Shown one piece after another: positions 24,892-32,740 of a stretch of DNA of 64,000 bases. Location: the NCBI RefSeq assembly GCF_009674535.1, contig NZ_WKJK01000018.1:84119-148118 (forward strand). The letters are read 5' to 3'. A program made the translations under genes and the position numbers. The notes below the pieces were generated by a model. The model was not told the DNA's origin. It worked only from the letters and a program-made list of their open reading frames with translations, and did not search any database. How positions within the stretch are numbered: position 1 is the stretch's first letter; the number at the start of each line of letters is the position of its first letter. Source of the stretch: Duganella guangzhouensis (GTDB lineage Bacteria; Pseudomonadota; Gammaproteobacteria; Burkholderiales; Burkholderiaceae_D).

Positions 24892-26939
24892 AGCGCCGTC
24901 TCGCCTTGTTGGCTGCCGCAGCGGCGGTGGCATCCGCCCACGCAGCGGTGGAACGTATTCAAGTAGTTGAACGTGTGCCGTTCGCGCCCGGCGTCTCCTT
25001 TGGTGAGTACGGCGCATACGAAAAGATACGCGGCATAGCCTACTACGCGCTGGATCCCAAGGCCGCCGCCAACGCCAGCATCGTCGACCTGAAACACGCG
25101 CCGCGCGATAAAAAAGGCCGCGTACTGTTTTCCAGCGAATTCGTGCTGCTGCGGCCTACCGCCGCGACGCTGACCACGCTGCTGTATGACGTCAACAATC
25201 GCGGCAACATCGCCATTATGGGCCAGGTCAATGGTCGCAGCCCGGCGCAGAATGACCCGACCACCGCCGCCGATGCCGGTGACGGCTTCCTGATGCGGCA
25301 CGGCTTCTCGCTGCTGTTCTCGGCCTGGACCTGGGATGTGGCGCCAACCGCGCCAGTCGCCGGCACGCCGCCTTCGCGCCCGCTGGTGTTCGCGCCGCCG
25401 GTGACCAAAGGCGTCAAGGGCAGGGTACAGAACGAATTCACCGTGAACGCGCCGGCCGATATTGTCACCTACGCCGGCATGCGCGGCCTGACCTACGAAC
25501 CGGCCAAGGCCAACGATCCTCACGCCGTGCTGACGCAACGCGCACGTCCGGACGACGCGCGCCGTGTGATCGCTCGCAGTGCCTGGAGCTTCGTGGCGCC
25601 GGAACTGGCGGGCGGCCCCGGACGCATCAAGCTGGAAGGCGGCTTCCAGCCGGACACCATCTATGAAGTCAGCTATGTCGCCAAAGATCCTTACGTGACA
25701 GGCGCCGGTCTGGCCGGCATCCGCGATCTGCTGTCCTACCTGCGCGACCATCCGTTCGAAGGCGCACCGGCGCCGCGCAATGTGCTGATGTTCGGCATCA
25801 GCCAGTCCGGCCGTCTGATCGGCCGCATGATGCACGATGGCCTCAATGTCGACGAAAGCGGCAAGCTGGTATTCAACGGCGCTTATTTGCAGGTGCCGGG
25901 GGCCGGTGGTTCGGCGGGTTTCAACAGCCGTTTCGCCCAGCCTACTCGCCATCCGTCGATGATGGAAGAACACGACTACCCGGCCGACGCCTTCCCGTTC
26001 ACCAGCACGCCGACGCACGACCCGGCCAGCGGCCGCACCGCGTCCACGCTGGACAAGGCGCGCGACAAGCAGGGCAATCTGCCCAAGCTCATTTATGCCA
26101 ACACCTCGACCGAGTTCTGGAATCGCGGCGCCTCGCTGATCGCCACCACGCCAGACGGCGAGCGCGATGTGGCGCCGGCCGACAATGTGCGCATCTACGG
26201 CTTCATGGGCGCGCAGCACTATGTCGGTCGTTCGAAAACGCGCGCGCCATTCACTGCCTGCGTTTCCACCAGCGACCATTATCTGCCGATGCGCGCGTTG
26301 ATCGTCGCGCTGGACGACTGGACTACCCAAGGCAAGCAGCCGCCCGCCAGCGCCTATCCACAACTGGCCGATGGCACGCTGACCACGGTGGCAGACTATC
26401 GCGCCATCTTCCCTAAAGGCGTGGGCATCACGCCGCCCGAGCAGAACTTGCGCGAACCGCGCCTGAACTTCGGCCCGCGCTGGGCCATGGACGGCACCGC
26501 CGACCAGGTCCCGCCCAAGCATGGCGACGACTTCGAAACCCGCGTGCCGACACCGGACGCCGATGGCAACGACAAGGGCGGCGTGCGGCTGGTGGAGCTG
26601 CAGGCGCCACTGGGGACCCACACCGGCTGGAATCTGCGCGACCCCGGCACCGGCTTCGCCTGGGCCACCTCGCGTTTCGACGGTAGTTTCGTGCCGTTCG
26701 CCCGCACCGAAGCGGAGCGCGTGGCCGCCGGTGATCCGCGCCCTAGCCTGGAAGCGCGCTACGCCACGCGTGACGCCTACGCGGCCGCCGTGCGCGCCGC
26801 CGCCGACAAGCAGGTGGCCGCCGGCCTTCTGCTGGTGGAGGACGTCGAGCGCACGCTCCGAGAAAATCTCGGCCTGTACGACCGCATCATCGCCCGCAAT
26901 CCCGCCGACCAAGGCTGCGACTACCTGTTTGCCAAATGA
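24888..26939 (+). CDS. Secreted alpha/beta hydrolase domain protein
   Basis: 683 residues from ATG 24888, which overlaps the ybaK stop. A signal peptide (AAAAVASAHA/AVER) directs it to the periplasm. The nucleophile elbow GISQSGR near residue 304 supplies the catalytic Ser, and HYVGRSKTRAPF and SDHYLP lie downstream. The overall pattern (AWTWD, GISQSGR, NTSTEFW) fits the large alpha/beta-hydrolase domain family found in proteobacteria and actinobacteria. The substrate is unknown. The downstream 8-oxoguanine deaminase-like gene also overlaps it by ATGA, so three genes form a tight chain. Confidence 0.82.
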   Translation: MKRRLALLAAAAAVASAHAAVERIQVVERVPFAPGVSFGEYGAYEKIRGIAYYALDPKAAANASIVDLKHAPRDKKGRVLFSSEFVLLRPTAATLTTLLYDVNNRGNIAIMGQVNGRSPAQNDPTTAADAGDGFLMRHGFSLLFSAWTWDVAPTAPVAGTPPSRPLVFAPPVTKGVKGRVQNEFTVNAPADIVTYAGMRGLTYEPAKANDPHAVLTQRARPDDARRVIARSAWSFVAPELAGGPGRIKLEGGFQPDTIYEVSYVAKDPYVTGAGLAGIRDLLSYLRDHPFEGAPAPRNVLMFGISQSGRLIGRMMHDGLNVDESGKLVFNGAYLQVPGAGGSAGFNSRFAQPTRHPSMMEEHDYPADAFPFTSTPTHDPASGRTASTLDKARDKQGNLPKLIYANTSTEFWNRGASLIATTPDGERDVAPADNVRIYGFMGAQHYVGRSKTRAPFTACVSTSDHYLPMRALIVALDDWTTQGKQPPASAYPQLADGTLTTVADYRAIFPKGVGITPPEQNLREPRLNFGPRWAMDGTADQVPPKHGDDFETRVPTPDADGNDKGGVRLVELQAPLGTHTGWNLRDPGTGFAWATSRFDGSFVPFARTEAERVAAGDPRPSLEARYATRDAYAAAVRAAADKQVAAGLLLVEDVERTLRENLGLYDRIIARNPADQGCDYLFAK

Positions 26940-28297
26940 AGACACTACTTATCAAGAACGCCCGCGTGCTGGTGACGATGGACGACCAGCGCCGCGAAAT
27001 CAAGGACGGCGCGGTCTACATCCGCGACAACGTGATCGAACAGGTGGGCGCCAGCGCCGACCTGCAGCAACACGCCGACGAAATCATCGACGCCAGCGGC
27101 CATGTGGTCATGCCTGGCCTGGTCAACACCCACCACCATATGTACCAGAGCCTGACGCGTGTGATTCCCGCCGCGCAGAACGGCGAGTTGTTCAACTGGT
27201 TGACCAATCTGTATCCGATCTGGGCCGGCCTGACCGCCGAAATGGTGCACGTCTCCACGCTGACGGCGATGGCGGAGCTGATCCTTTCAGGCTGCACCAC
27301 CAGCAGTGACCACCTCTACATCTATCCAAACGATTGCCGGCTGGACGACTCGATCGAAGCCGCGCACAAAATCGGCATGCGCTTCCACGCCTCGCGCGGC
27401 GCCATGAGCGTCGGCCAGTCCAAGGGCGGCCTGCCGCCGGACCGCGTGGTGGAAGAAGAGGGCGCCATCCTCAAGGACACCCAGCGCCTGATCGAGACTT
27501 ACCACGACGCCAGCCGCCACGCCATGCAGCGCGTGGTGGTGGCGCCATGCTCGCCGTTCTCGGTGTCGCAAGACTTGATGAAGGAATCGGCCAGACTGGC
27601 GCGCGCCTATGGCGTCTCGATGCACACCCACCTGGCGGAAAACGTCAACGACATCGCCTACAGCCGCGAAAAATTCAATATGACGCCGGCCGAATACGCC
27701 GAGGACTGCGGCTGGGTAGGACCCGACGTGTGGCACGCTCACTGCGTGCAGCTGGACGACGATGGTATCTACCTGTTCGCCCGCACCGGCACCGGCATCG
27801 CCCACTGCCCATGTTCGAATATGCGGCTGGCCTCCGGCATCGCGCCGATCCGCAAGATGCTGGACCGTGGCGTGTCGGTCGGCCTGGGCGTGGATGGCAG
27901 CGCGTCCAACGATGCAGGCCACATGATGGGCGAAGTGCGCCAGGCCATGCTGCTGCAGCGCGTCGGCTTTGGTCCGGATGCGATGACGGCGCGCCAGGCG
28001 TTGGAAGTGGCCACGCTGGGCGGCGCCAAGGTGCTGAACCGCGACGACATCGGCGCGCTCAAGCCAGGCATGTCGGCCGACATCGTCATGTTCAAGCTGG
28101 ATGGCATCGGCATGGCCGGCGCGCTGCATGATCCGGTGGCGGCGCTGGTGTTCTGCACACCGCCCAATGTCAGCTACAGCATCATCAACGGCAAGGTGGT
28201 GGTGCGCGATGGCCAGCTATGCACCGTTGACCTGCCGGTGGTGATCGAGCGCCACAACGCGCTGGCGTCTCAGTTGGCCATGGGCGCGGCGGGATAA
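26936..28297 (+). CDS. Amidohydrolase, 8-oxoguanine deaminase-like
   Basis: 453 residues of the amidohydrolase superfamily (atrazine chlorohydrolase/guanine deaminase branch). Metal ligands and catalytic residues are seen in GLVNTHHHMYQSL, MHTHLAENVND, WHAHCVQLDD and GLGVDGSASND. The N-terminal region (AQNGELFNWLTNLYPIW) is like that of Pseudomonas 8-oxoguanine deaminase. It should deaminate 8-oxoguanine or a related purine to the oxo form. It overlaps the upstream hydrolase gene by ATGA and converges with the lipase-chaperone-like gene, overlapping it by 28 bases. Confidence 0.88.
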   Translation: MKTLLIKNARVLVTMDDQRREIKDGAVYIRDNVIEQVGASADLQQHADEIIDASGHVVMPGLVNTHHHMYQSLTRVIPAAQNGELFNWLTNLYPIWAGLTAEMVHVSTLTAMAELILSGCTTSSDHLYIYPNDCRLDDSIEAAHKIGMRFHASRGAMSVGQSKGGLPPDRVVEEEGAILKDTQRLIETYHDASRHAMQRVVVAPCSPFSVSQDLMKESARLARAYGVSMHTHLAENVNDIAYSREKFNMTPAEYAEDCGWVGPDVWHAHCVQLDDDGIYLFARTGTGIAHCPCSNMRLASGIAPIRKMLDRGVSVGLGVDGSASNDAGHMMGEVRQAMLLQRVGFGPDAMTARQALEVATLGGAKVLNRDDIGALKPGMSADIVMFKLDGIGMAGALHDPVAALVFCTPPNVSYSIINGKVVVRDGQLCTVDLPVVIERHNALASQLAMGAAG

Positions 28298-28956
28298 CGC
28301 ACCGGCGCGGCGTTGCTGACGGCGTCGCGCAGCACCTGCTGCATGTGGGCGCGATGGCGCGCCTCGTCTTCATCGGCGACAGGCGTGTCCGATGGATGCG
28401 CTGCTTCGGTCAGCGCCTGTGTCAGATAGGTGTCCTCGGTGCCGAACCATTCTTCGGTGATGCGCTCGCCCAGCAGGCGCACGCGCAATTGGCGGCGCTG
28501 CTGCTGCCAGCTGGCCAGCCGCACCGGGTCGGGCGCGCCGACGAAATTCTGCGCCACCAGTAGCGCATCATGCTGTGCCAGATAGGCGCTGTAGTGGTCC
28601 GCCAGTTGCAGCGCGTCCTGCGCCGCTGCCGGCGGCAGGCGCTTCAGCAGATAGTCGCGCAGTGCCTGCAAACGGCCATCGTCGCTGCGCTCCAGCAAGA
28701 AGTAATCCATCACCGCGCGCAGTGCGCCATCGGCGATCAGCTGCTGGGTGTCGGTCAGCGCCAGTTCGAGCTGCGGACCGGGATCGGAATTTCCCAGCTC
28801 ACGAAAGAAGCGCACTGCTGCGGCGCTGGGCGTAGCTGAAGTAGGGGACGCACTGGCCTGCGCCGGCGACGGTTCGGCCGTCAGCTGCGAGACGAATAGC
28901 GTCAGCGCCGCCAGCAGCGCCGCCACCACGCCGGTCAGTGCGTACCCTTGTTTCAT
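28270..28956 (-). CDS. Lipase chaperone (LifO/LimK)-like protein, short
   Basis: 228 residues. A single N-terminal membrane anchor (residues 5-27) precedes an Ala/Ser/Pro-rich linker, then a helical domain: FFRELGNSDP near the front, ALRAVMDYFLLERSDDG in place of the RxxFDY-x-LSxxGE motif, and RLLGERITEEWFGTEDTY near the end. These features fit steric lipase foldases, but the signature motif is degenerate and the protein is shorter than typical members (about 300-350). No lipase gene is adjacent. Its ATG overlaps the stop of the arabinanase gene (ATGA type), so translation is coupled. Confidence 0.6.
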   Translation of the reverse strand: MKQGYALTGVVAALLAALTLFVSQLTAEPSPAQASASPTSATPSAAAVRFFRELGNSDPGPQLELALTDTQQLIADGALRAVMDYFLLERSDDGRLQALRDYLLKRLPPAAAQDALQLADHYSAYLAQHDALLVAQNFVGAPDPVRLASWQQQRRQLRVRLLGERITEEWFGTEDTYLTQALTEAAHPSDTPVADEDEARHRAHMQQVLRDAVSNAAPVRYPAAPMAN

Positions 28957-29876
28957 CAGTAGGTCGGCCAGCCGTTGGAGAAGGTCAGGTCGCTGATGAA
29001 CAGTACCGGGTTATAGCTGTTCTGGCTATCAAGCTCGTGACGCGCCATCACGCCATTGTTATACGACTCGCCGCCCGGTGCGATGTAGCGCGAGCCGCCG
29101 GCATCCAGCGTGGTGCCGCCGCCGCTCACCATGTCGACGCCGTTCTTGTCGAGGTAAGGGCCGGTAATGCTGGTCGAACGGCCATACGAGATGTGATAGG
29201 TGCTGCTGGCGCCAGCGCAGCAAGTGCCCTTGGAGACGAACAGGTAGTAGTACGAACCGTTCTTGGTAATGAAGCCGTTCTCGATGCCGGTGCTGTCGTA
29301 GGCCAGGTGGTAGCGCGAGCCGGTCGGCTTCAGCGTGCTGGAATCAACGCGGGTGGTGTAGATGCCGGTCCAGAACGAGCCATAGGTCAGCCACGGCTGG
29401 CCCGAGCTGTCGACGTAGAAGTTGGGATCGATGGCGTTGTAGTCGTCGCCGCTGGCGGAAGTCAGTACCGCGCCCTTGTCGACCCAGTCACCGGTGGCGA
29501 TGCTGGTGGCGGTGGCCAGGCCGATCGCCGACTTCTGCGAGCCGAAGGTCGACACCGCGTAGTACAGAATCGCCTTGCCGTTCCAGACCTTGATGTCCGG
29601 CGCCCAGATGCCGGTGGTGCTGCCGTTGTAGGTCTTCCACCACGACAGGCCGCTGCCGAAGATGCTGACGCCCTGGGTCCACGCCTTGCCATCGGCGGAG
29701 TATTTAACGCCGATGCCGGTGTCGCTGGTTTCAACAATCCACCAGGTGCTGCCTTCCTTGTAGATGTCGGGATCGTGGGTGGTCAGGGCGCCGCTCAGCG
29801 TCCAGGTGGCAGCTTGCGAGGAAAATGCGAGCAGCGCGAGGCAGCAGGCCGCCCCTTGCTTGAGGTGCTTGTACAT
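28956..29876 (-). CDS. GH43 endo-1,5-alpha-L-arabinanase, secreted
   Basis: 306 residues from ATG 29876, supported by GGAGACGACACC upstream. A signal peptide ends at SSQA/ATW. The five-bladed propeller signature of family 43 is visible: catalytic base region THDPDIYKEGSTWW, the Asp in IDPNFYVDSSGQPWLTYGSF, and the acid Glu region GIENGFI. GDWVDKGAVL, IWAPDIKVW and YYLFVSKGTCC are typical of arabinanases. It should cleave internal alpha-1,5 links of plant arabinan outside the cell. It is coupled to the downstream lipase-chaperone-like gene by overlap of stop and start. Confidence 0.9.
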   Translation of the reverse strand: MYKHLKQGAACCLALLAFSSQAATWTLSGALTTHDPDIYKEGSTWWIVETSDTGIGVKYSADGKAWTQGVSIFGSGLSWWKTYNGSTTGIWAPDIKVWNGKAILYYAVSTFGSQKSAIGLATATSIATGDWVDKGAVLTSASGDDYNAIDPNFYVDSSGQPWLTYGSFWTGIYTTRVDSSTLKPTGSRYHLAYDSTGIENGFITKNGSYYYLFVSKGTCCAGASSTYHISYGRSTSITGPYLDKNGVDMVSGGGTTLDAGGSRYIAPGGESYNNGVMARHELDSQNSYNPVLFISDLTFSNGWPTY

Positions 29877-29995
29877 GGTGTCGTCTCCGGTTTTTGTAGT
29901 TGATTTGTGTGCCTGTGTTGGCACCAGCGCATGCTGCGCCCGCGCCGTGCGGGCGTCCAATCACTTTTTTATCCGGGACGATACGCGGATATGTA

Positions 29996-30313
29996 TCAGT
30001 TCAGCGCCTTCTGTTCCTGCACCAGAATGAACGGGCTGACCACGCAGGCCCACAGTTGGGCATTGGCTTCCAGCCAGTCCTGCGCCTGCTGGTCATTGAC
30101 CTTGGCGATCTGGCCGGAGCTCATCCACTGGCTGATATTGGCCTTGTCGTCGTGAGAAATGCGCACCGCCACATCGACCAGGTCGAGCGAGTTGGCGACC
30201 CACACCACATTCCCTTGCGCGAAATGCTTGAGCAGTTCGGTCCACGGCAGGCGCGCCGTTTCGCGGTTCACTTTGTTGCGCAGTTCGAGATCTTTTTCAG
30301 GTTTGGTTTGCAT
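29996..30313 (-). CDS. DUF2288 protein
   Basis: 105 residues from ATG 30313. The sequence ETARLPWTELLKHFAQG, then LDLVDVAVRISHDDK, and the end WLEANAQLWACVVSPFILVQ match the small DUF2288 family, which has no known function. No signal or membrane helix is present. It begins two bases after the stop of the RES toxin gene on the same strand, which suggests one transcript with the toxin-antitoxin pair. No strong ribosome site is seen. Confidence 0.82.
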   Translation of the reverse strand: MQTKPEKDLELRNKVNRETARLPWTELLKHFAQGNVVWVANSLDLVDVAVRISHDDKANISQWMSSGQIAKVNDQQAQDWLEANAQLWACVVSPFILVQEQKALN

Positions 30314-30315
30314 GG

Positions 30316-31005
30316 TTAAATCACTTCTATATTGGGTATTGGGCTGCCTTGCCACGTCAGGCGATAGGCCGCGCCCTTGCGGACATTGCCCACCAGCGCG
30401 GGGCGGAAGCAGGCCAGGTTGATGCCGCCGTCGCGCCGTACGCTGGGGTAGATGAGGCCTAGCGAGCCGCCATCCAGCAGGCGTTCGGCCAGCGTTTGCG
30501 ATTCGATGTAACTGTCGGCCGCCAGGCAGGCTTCAAAGCGTGGCTGATTGCGGATGTCGTGGAAAGTGGCGGTGAAATCGGCCAGCATGCATTGATACTG
30601 TACGCTGTCGTCGAAGCGGTTGATTTCCGCGTACTCCACCGCTTTATGGAAGCTGACTTCGGCCAGCGCGGTCTCGACGTCGAACGCGCAATACCAGGCG
30701 CCGCGCCGGCCGTCGTTGAAGCGGCTGCCCTGCGGATGGGCGTAAGTATAAGCCGCGTTGACGATGCGGAAGTTGGGCACGCCGAACACCAGTTCATCGA
30801 CGCTGATGCCGGCCGCGCCGCCATTCTGCGTGCGCAGCCGCGCGTTGGTGGCGTTATCCAGATCGAACAGGTCGTGCAGGTGTGCGTCGTCTTCGGCCAG
30901 CGGCGCCAGCACCGAGTCTTCGAGATCGGCAAAGCGCGAGGGCAGCAGACGGCAGGTGTCGAACTGGCGCAGCGTGGTCAGGGGTGGTACGAGACTGACC
31001 GGCAC
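30316..31005 (-). CDS. RES-domain toxin (MbcT-like NAD+-degrading family)
   Basis: 229 residues. The RES motif residues are visible: Arg95 in PQGSRFND, Glu116 in ETALAEVSFHK, and Ser in GLIYPSVRRDGG followed by NLACFRP. RES toxins of the MbcT and ParT type degrade or transfer ADP-ribose from NAD+. It starts at GTG directly after the antitoxin TAA (no gap), with GGAGG about 8 bases before the GTG inside the antitoxin end. The adjacent antitoxin and the order antitoxin-toxin support a type II module. Confidence 0.88.
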   Translation of the reverse strand: MPVSLVPPLTTLRQFDTCRLLPSRFADLEDSVLAPLAEDDAHLHDLFDLDNATNARLRTQNGGAAGISVDELVFGVPNFRIVNAAYTYAHPQGSRFNDGRRGAWYCAFDVETALAEVSFHKAVEYAEINRFDDSVQYQCMLADFTATFHDIRNQPRFEACLAADSYIESQTLAERLLDGGSLGLIYPSVRRDGGINLACFRPALVGNVRKGAAYRLTWQGSPIPNIEVI

Positions 31006-31440
31006 TTACAGTCCTCCGCGGCGGGCGTCGAGCAGTTGGCGCACGGTTTGCATGGCGATCAGGCCGCCGCCCACCATATAGGCCAGCGGCGTGTGACCGC
31101 CGAAAATCTGATTGCTGTTGGACAGGCCGACCCATTCATCGGCCAGCTTGTCGCCGTACAGGATGTGCAGTGCCTTGTAGATGCCCAGCAGGTAGGAAAT
31201 GCGCGTGATGCAGTCGACTTCCAGCGTGCGCTCGGGGTTCTTTTTCCAATCGTAGTAGGTGCTGTTGGACAGGCCGCCGAGCAGCTGGCGCGCGTCCTCG
31301 TCGCGCACCTTCCAGGTGGCGACCAGCTTGAAAAAGCCCTTCAGGGCCGACTTGGACAGGCGTTCGCGCTCGGCCTTGGCGTTGAGATCCACCATGACGG
31401 TGGGCTCGAAGCGGCTGCGGGGGTAGGCATAGTTCAGCAT
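31006..31440 (-). CDS. Xre/MbcA/ParS-type antitoxin
   Basis: 144 residues from ATG 31440, with a strong CGGAGGATTT ribosome site. Residues 15-75 are helix-turn-helix-like (DARQLLGGLSNSTYYDWKK), and the C-terminal toxin-binding part is RISYLLGIYKALHILYGD, then GLSNSNQIFGGHTPLAYM and a final alpha-helix. This pattern is that of the antitoxin partners of RES toxins. It probably neutralises the toxin by blocking the NAD site and represses its own operon. A promoter with a palindrome over its -10 lies immediately upstream. Confidence 0.88.
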   Translation of the reverse strand: MLNYAYPRSRFEPTVMVDLNAKAERERLSKSALKGFFKLVATWKVRDEDARQLLGGLSNSTYYDWKKNPERTLEVDCITRISYLLGIYKALHILYGDKLADEWVGLSNSNQIFGGHTPLAYMVGGGLIAMQTVRQLLDARRGGL

Positions 31441-31456
31441 AAATCCTCCGATAATG

Positions 31457-31490
31457 GAGTATTTATACTCTTTTTTCATATTTCTTGCAA
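31457..31490 (-). promoter_or_regulatory. Promoter and palindromic operator of the RES toxin-antitoxin operon
   Basis: On the minus strand, TTGCAA and TATAAA are exactly 17 bases apart. The -10 sits inside a perfect palindrome GAGTAT-AA-ATACTC at 31457-31470. An antitoxin bound there would block RNA polymerase, so autoregulation is the natural reading. Confidence 0.7.
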
Positions 31491-31500
31491 GGGCGACCTG

Positions 31501-32673
31501 CTACGGCATCTCGGTCCAGTCGTTTTTGGCGGTGTTGATATCGGCCAGCTTTTCGGCGTCCGCCGGGCTAAGCTCTTCGCCGCTGGTGGGGTAAGCCTGA
31601 TCGAAATAGTTGTTATTGAGGTTTTTCTTGGCGCGGATCTGCGTGTTGGGGACTACCGTCGGCGTGTAATACTCATCCGCCTTGGAGTAGGCGGCGATGA
31701 GGGTATTGTCGTCGAAATCCTCGAACACATCGCGCAGTTCATCGACAGTAGTCTCGGCCGGCCACTGGGTCTTGGTGGTGTCCAGCCCCGGCGTTGTCGG
31801 CATGCCGCGCAGGGTGTGCTTGCGTGCGAAGTGGCCGATGCGGTAGCTTTGCTGCTGCGTGCCGATGGCTTCGTACACATCATTGCCTGGCGCGGCTTCC
31901 TTGGCGAAATGGGCCAGCATGCCCAGCAGCCCTTCGCGCGGTCGCTGCGCTTCCAGTTCCTGCAGGGTGGCGAAGTCCGGCCGATTGTCCTCCAGCCAGC
32001 CGAGTACGGTCGCCGACCAGCTGCCTAGCCAATGAATCAGTTTCTGCACCTCGGCGTCCGCAATGCCCATCTGCGCGCTGACGATACCGGCAAAAGACGG
32101 ATAATGTTCGCAGATTGTGCCGAGCGCGCCAATGGCGGTGTAGGCGGGATTGGTCGACATGGCAATCACCAGCGCCCGCACTGGAGGAATCGGCGTGCCA
32201 ACCATACTTTCCACCAATTCATTGTTCAATCCTTTTAATACCATGCCTTCCAGGCTGCCGCCATGCAAGGTGACGAATACGTTGGCCAGACTGTAGTAAT
32301 GCGGGGACAGCTGGTTCAGTATTGCCAGCCGCACCGCCCGGGTGGCATGGTTGGCGACGATCAGTCTGAAGAAATCACTGGACAATTTTTTTGCCGACTG
32401 CAAGGCGACGACCCAGCCACCGAAGATGGATTGCCAGGTATCGGCTTCGTCATCGGTGTAGCCAAGGTCCTTGATCTGGTCTTTCTTGGTCCGCACCATT
32501 TGCGTGACCGCCATGGCCTGTATGGTCGCCAGCTGCTGTTGCCGGGCACTCTGGTTGGCCATACGCTGCAGCGTATGCAGGTGCGCGATGTCTGGCCGTT
32601 GGTCTGGCATCGTGGCGGCATCGCGATGCGGCCGGCGTGAAGCCGGGGAGTGCTGATGGATAGCAGTTTGCAT
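31501..32673 (-). CDS. Uncharacterised protein with a leader like that of eCIS-associated cargo
   Basis: 390 residues, not recognised as a known enzyme. Residues 22-60 read LHTLQRMANQSARQQQLATI then QAMAVTQM. This resembles the short repeats (LQxMAxxSxRxxQL) at the front of cargo and DUF4157 proteins linked to extracellular contractile injection systems. The middle (about 75-270) is helical. The C-terminal 110 residues are polar (EELRDVFEDFDDN). A strong GGGGGAA site precedes the ATG. It has no signal peptide. No injection-system genes are nearby, so a cargo role is inference. It lies between recJ (67 bases) and the toxin-antitoxin promoter. Confidence 0.5.
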   Translation of the reverse strand: MQTAIHQHSPASRRPHRDAATMPDQRPDIAHLHTLQRMANQSARQQQLATIQAMAVTQMVRTKKDQIKDLGYTDDEADTWQSIFGGWVVALQSAKKLSSDFFRLIVANHATRAVRLAILNQLSPHYYSLANVFVTLHGGSLEGMVLKGLNNELVESMVGTPIPPVRALVIAMSTNPAYTAIGALGTICEHYPSFAGIVSAQMGIADAEVQKLIHWLGSWSATVLGWLEDNRPDFATLQELEAQRPREGLLGMLAHFAKEAAPGNDVYEAIGTQQQSYRIGHFARKHTLRGMPTTPGLDTTKTQWPAETTVDELRDVFEDFDDNTLIAAYSKADEYYTPTVVPNTQIRAKKNLNNNYFDQAYPTSGEELSPADAEKLADINTAKNDWTEMP

Positions 32674-32740
32674 GGCACAGTTCCCCCTGAAAATGGATAT
32701 CCGTGACGCTACTCCAGAACGGCCGCCATGGCAATCGTAC

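Noticed and set aside
28938..29903. A 321-residue plus-strand frame antisense to the arabinanase gene
   Set aside because: The minus strand encodes a complete GH43 enzyme with signal peptide and motifs, so this is a shadow.
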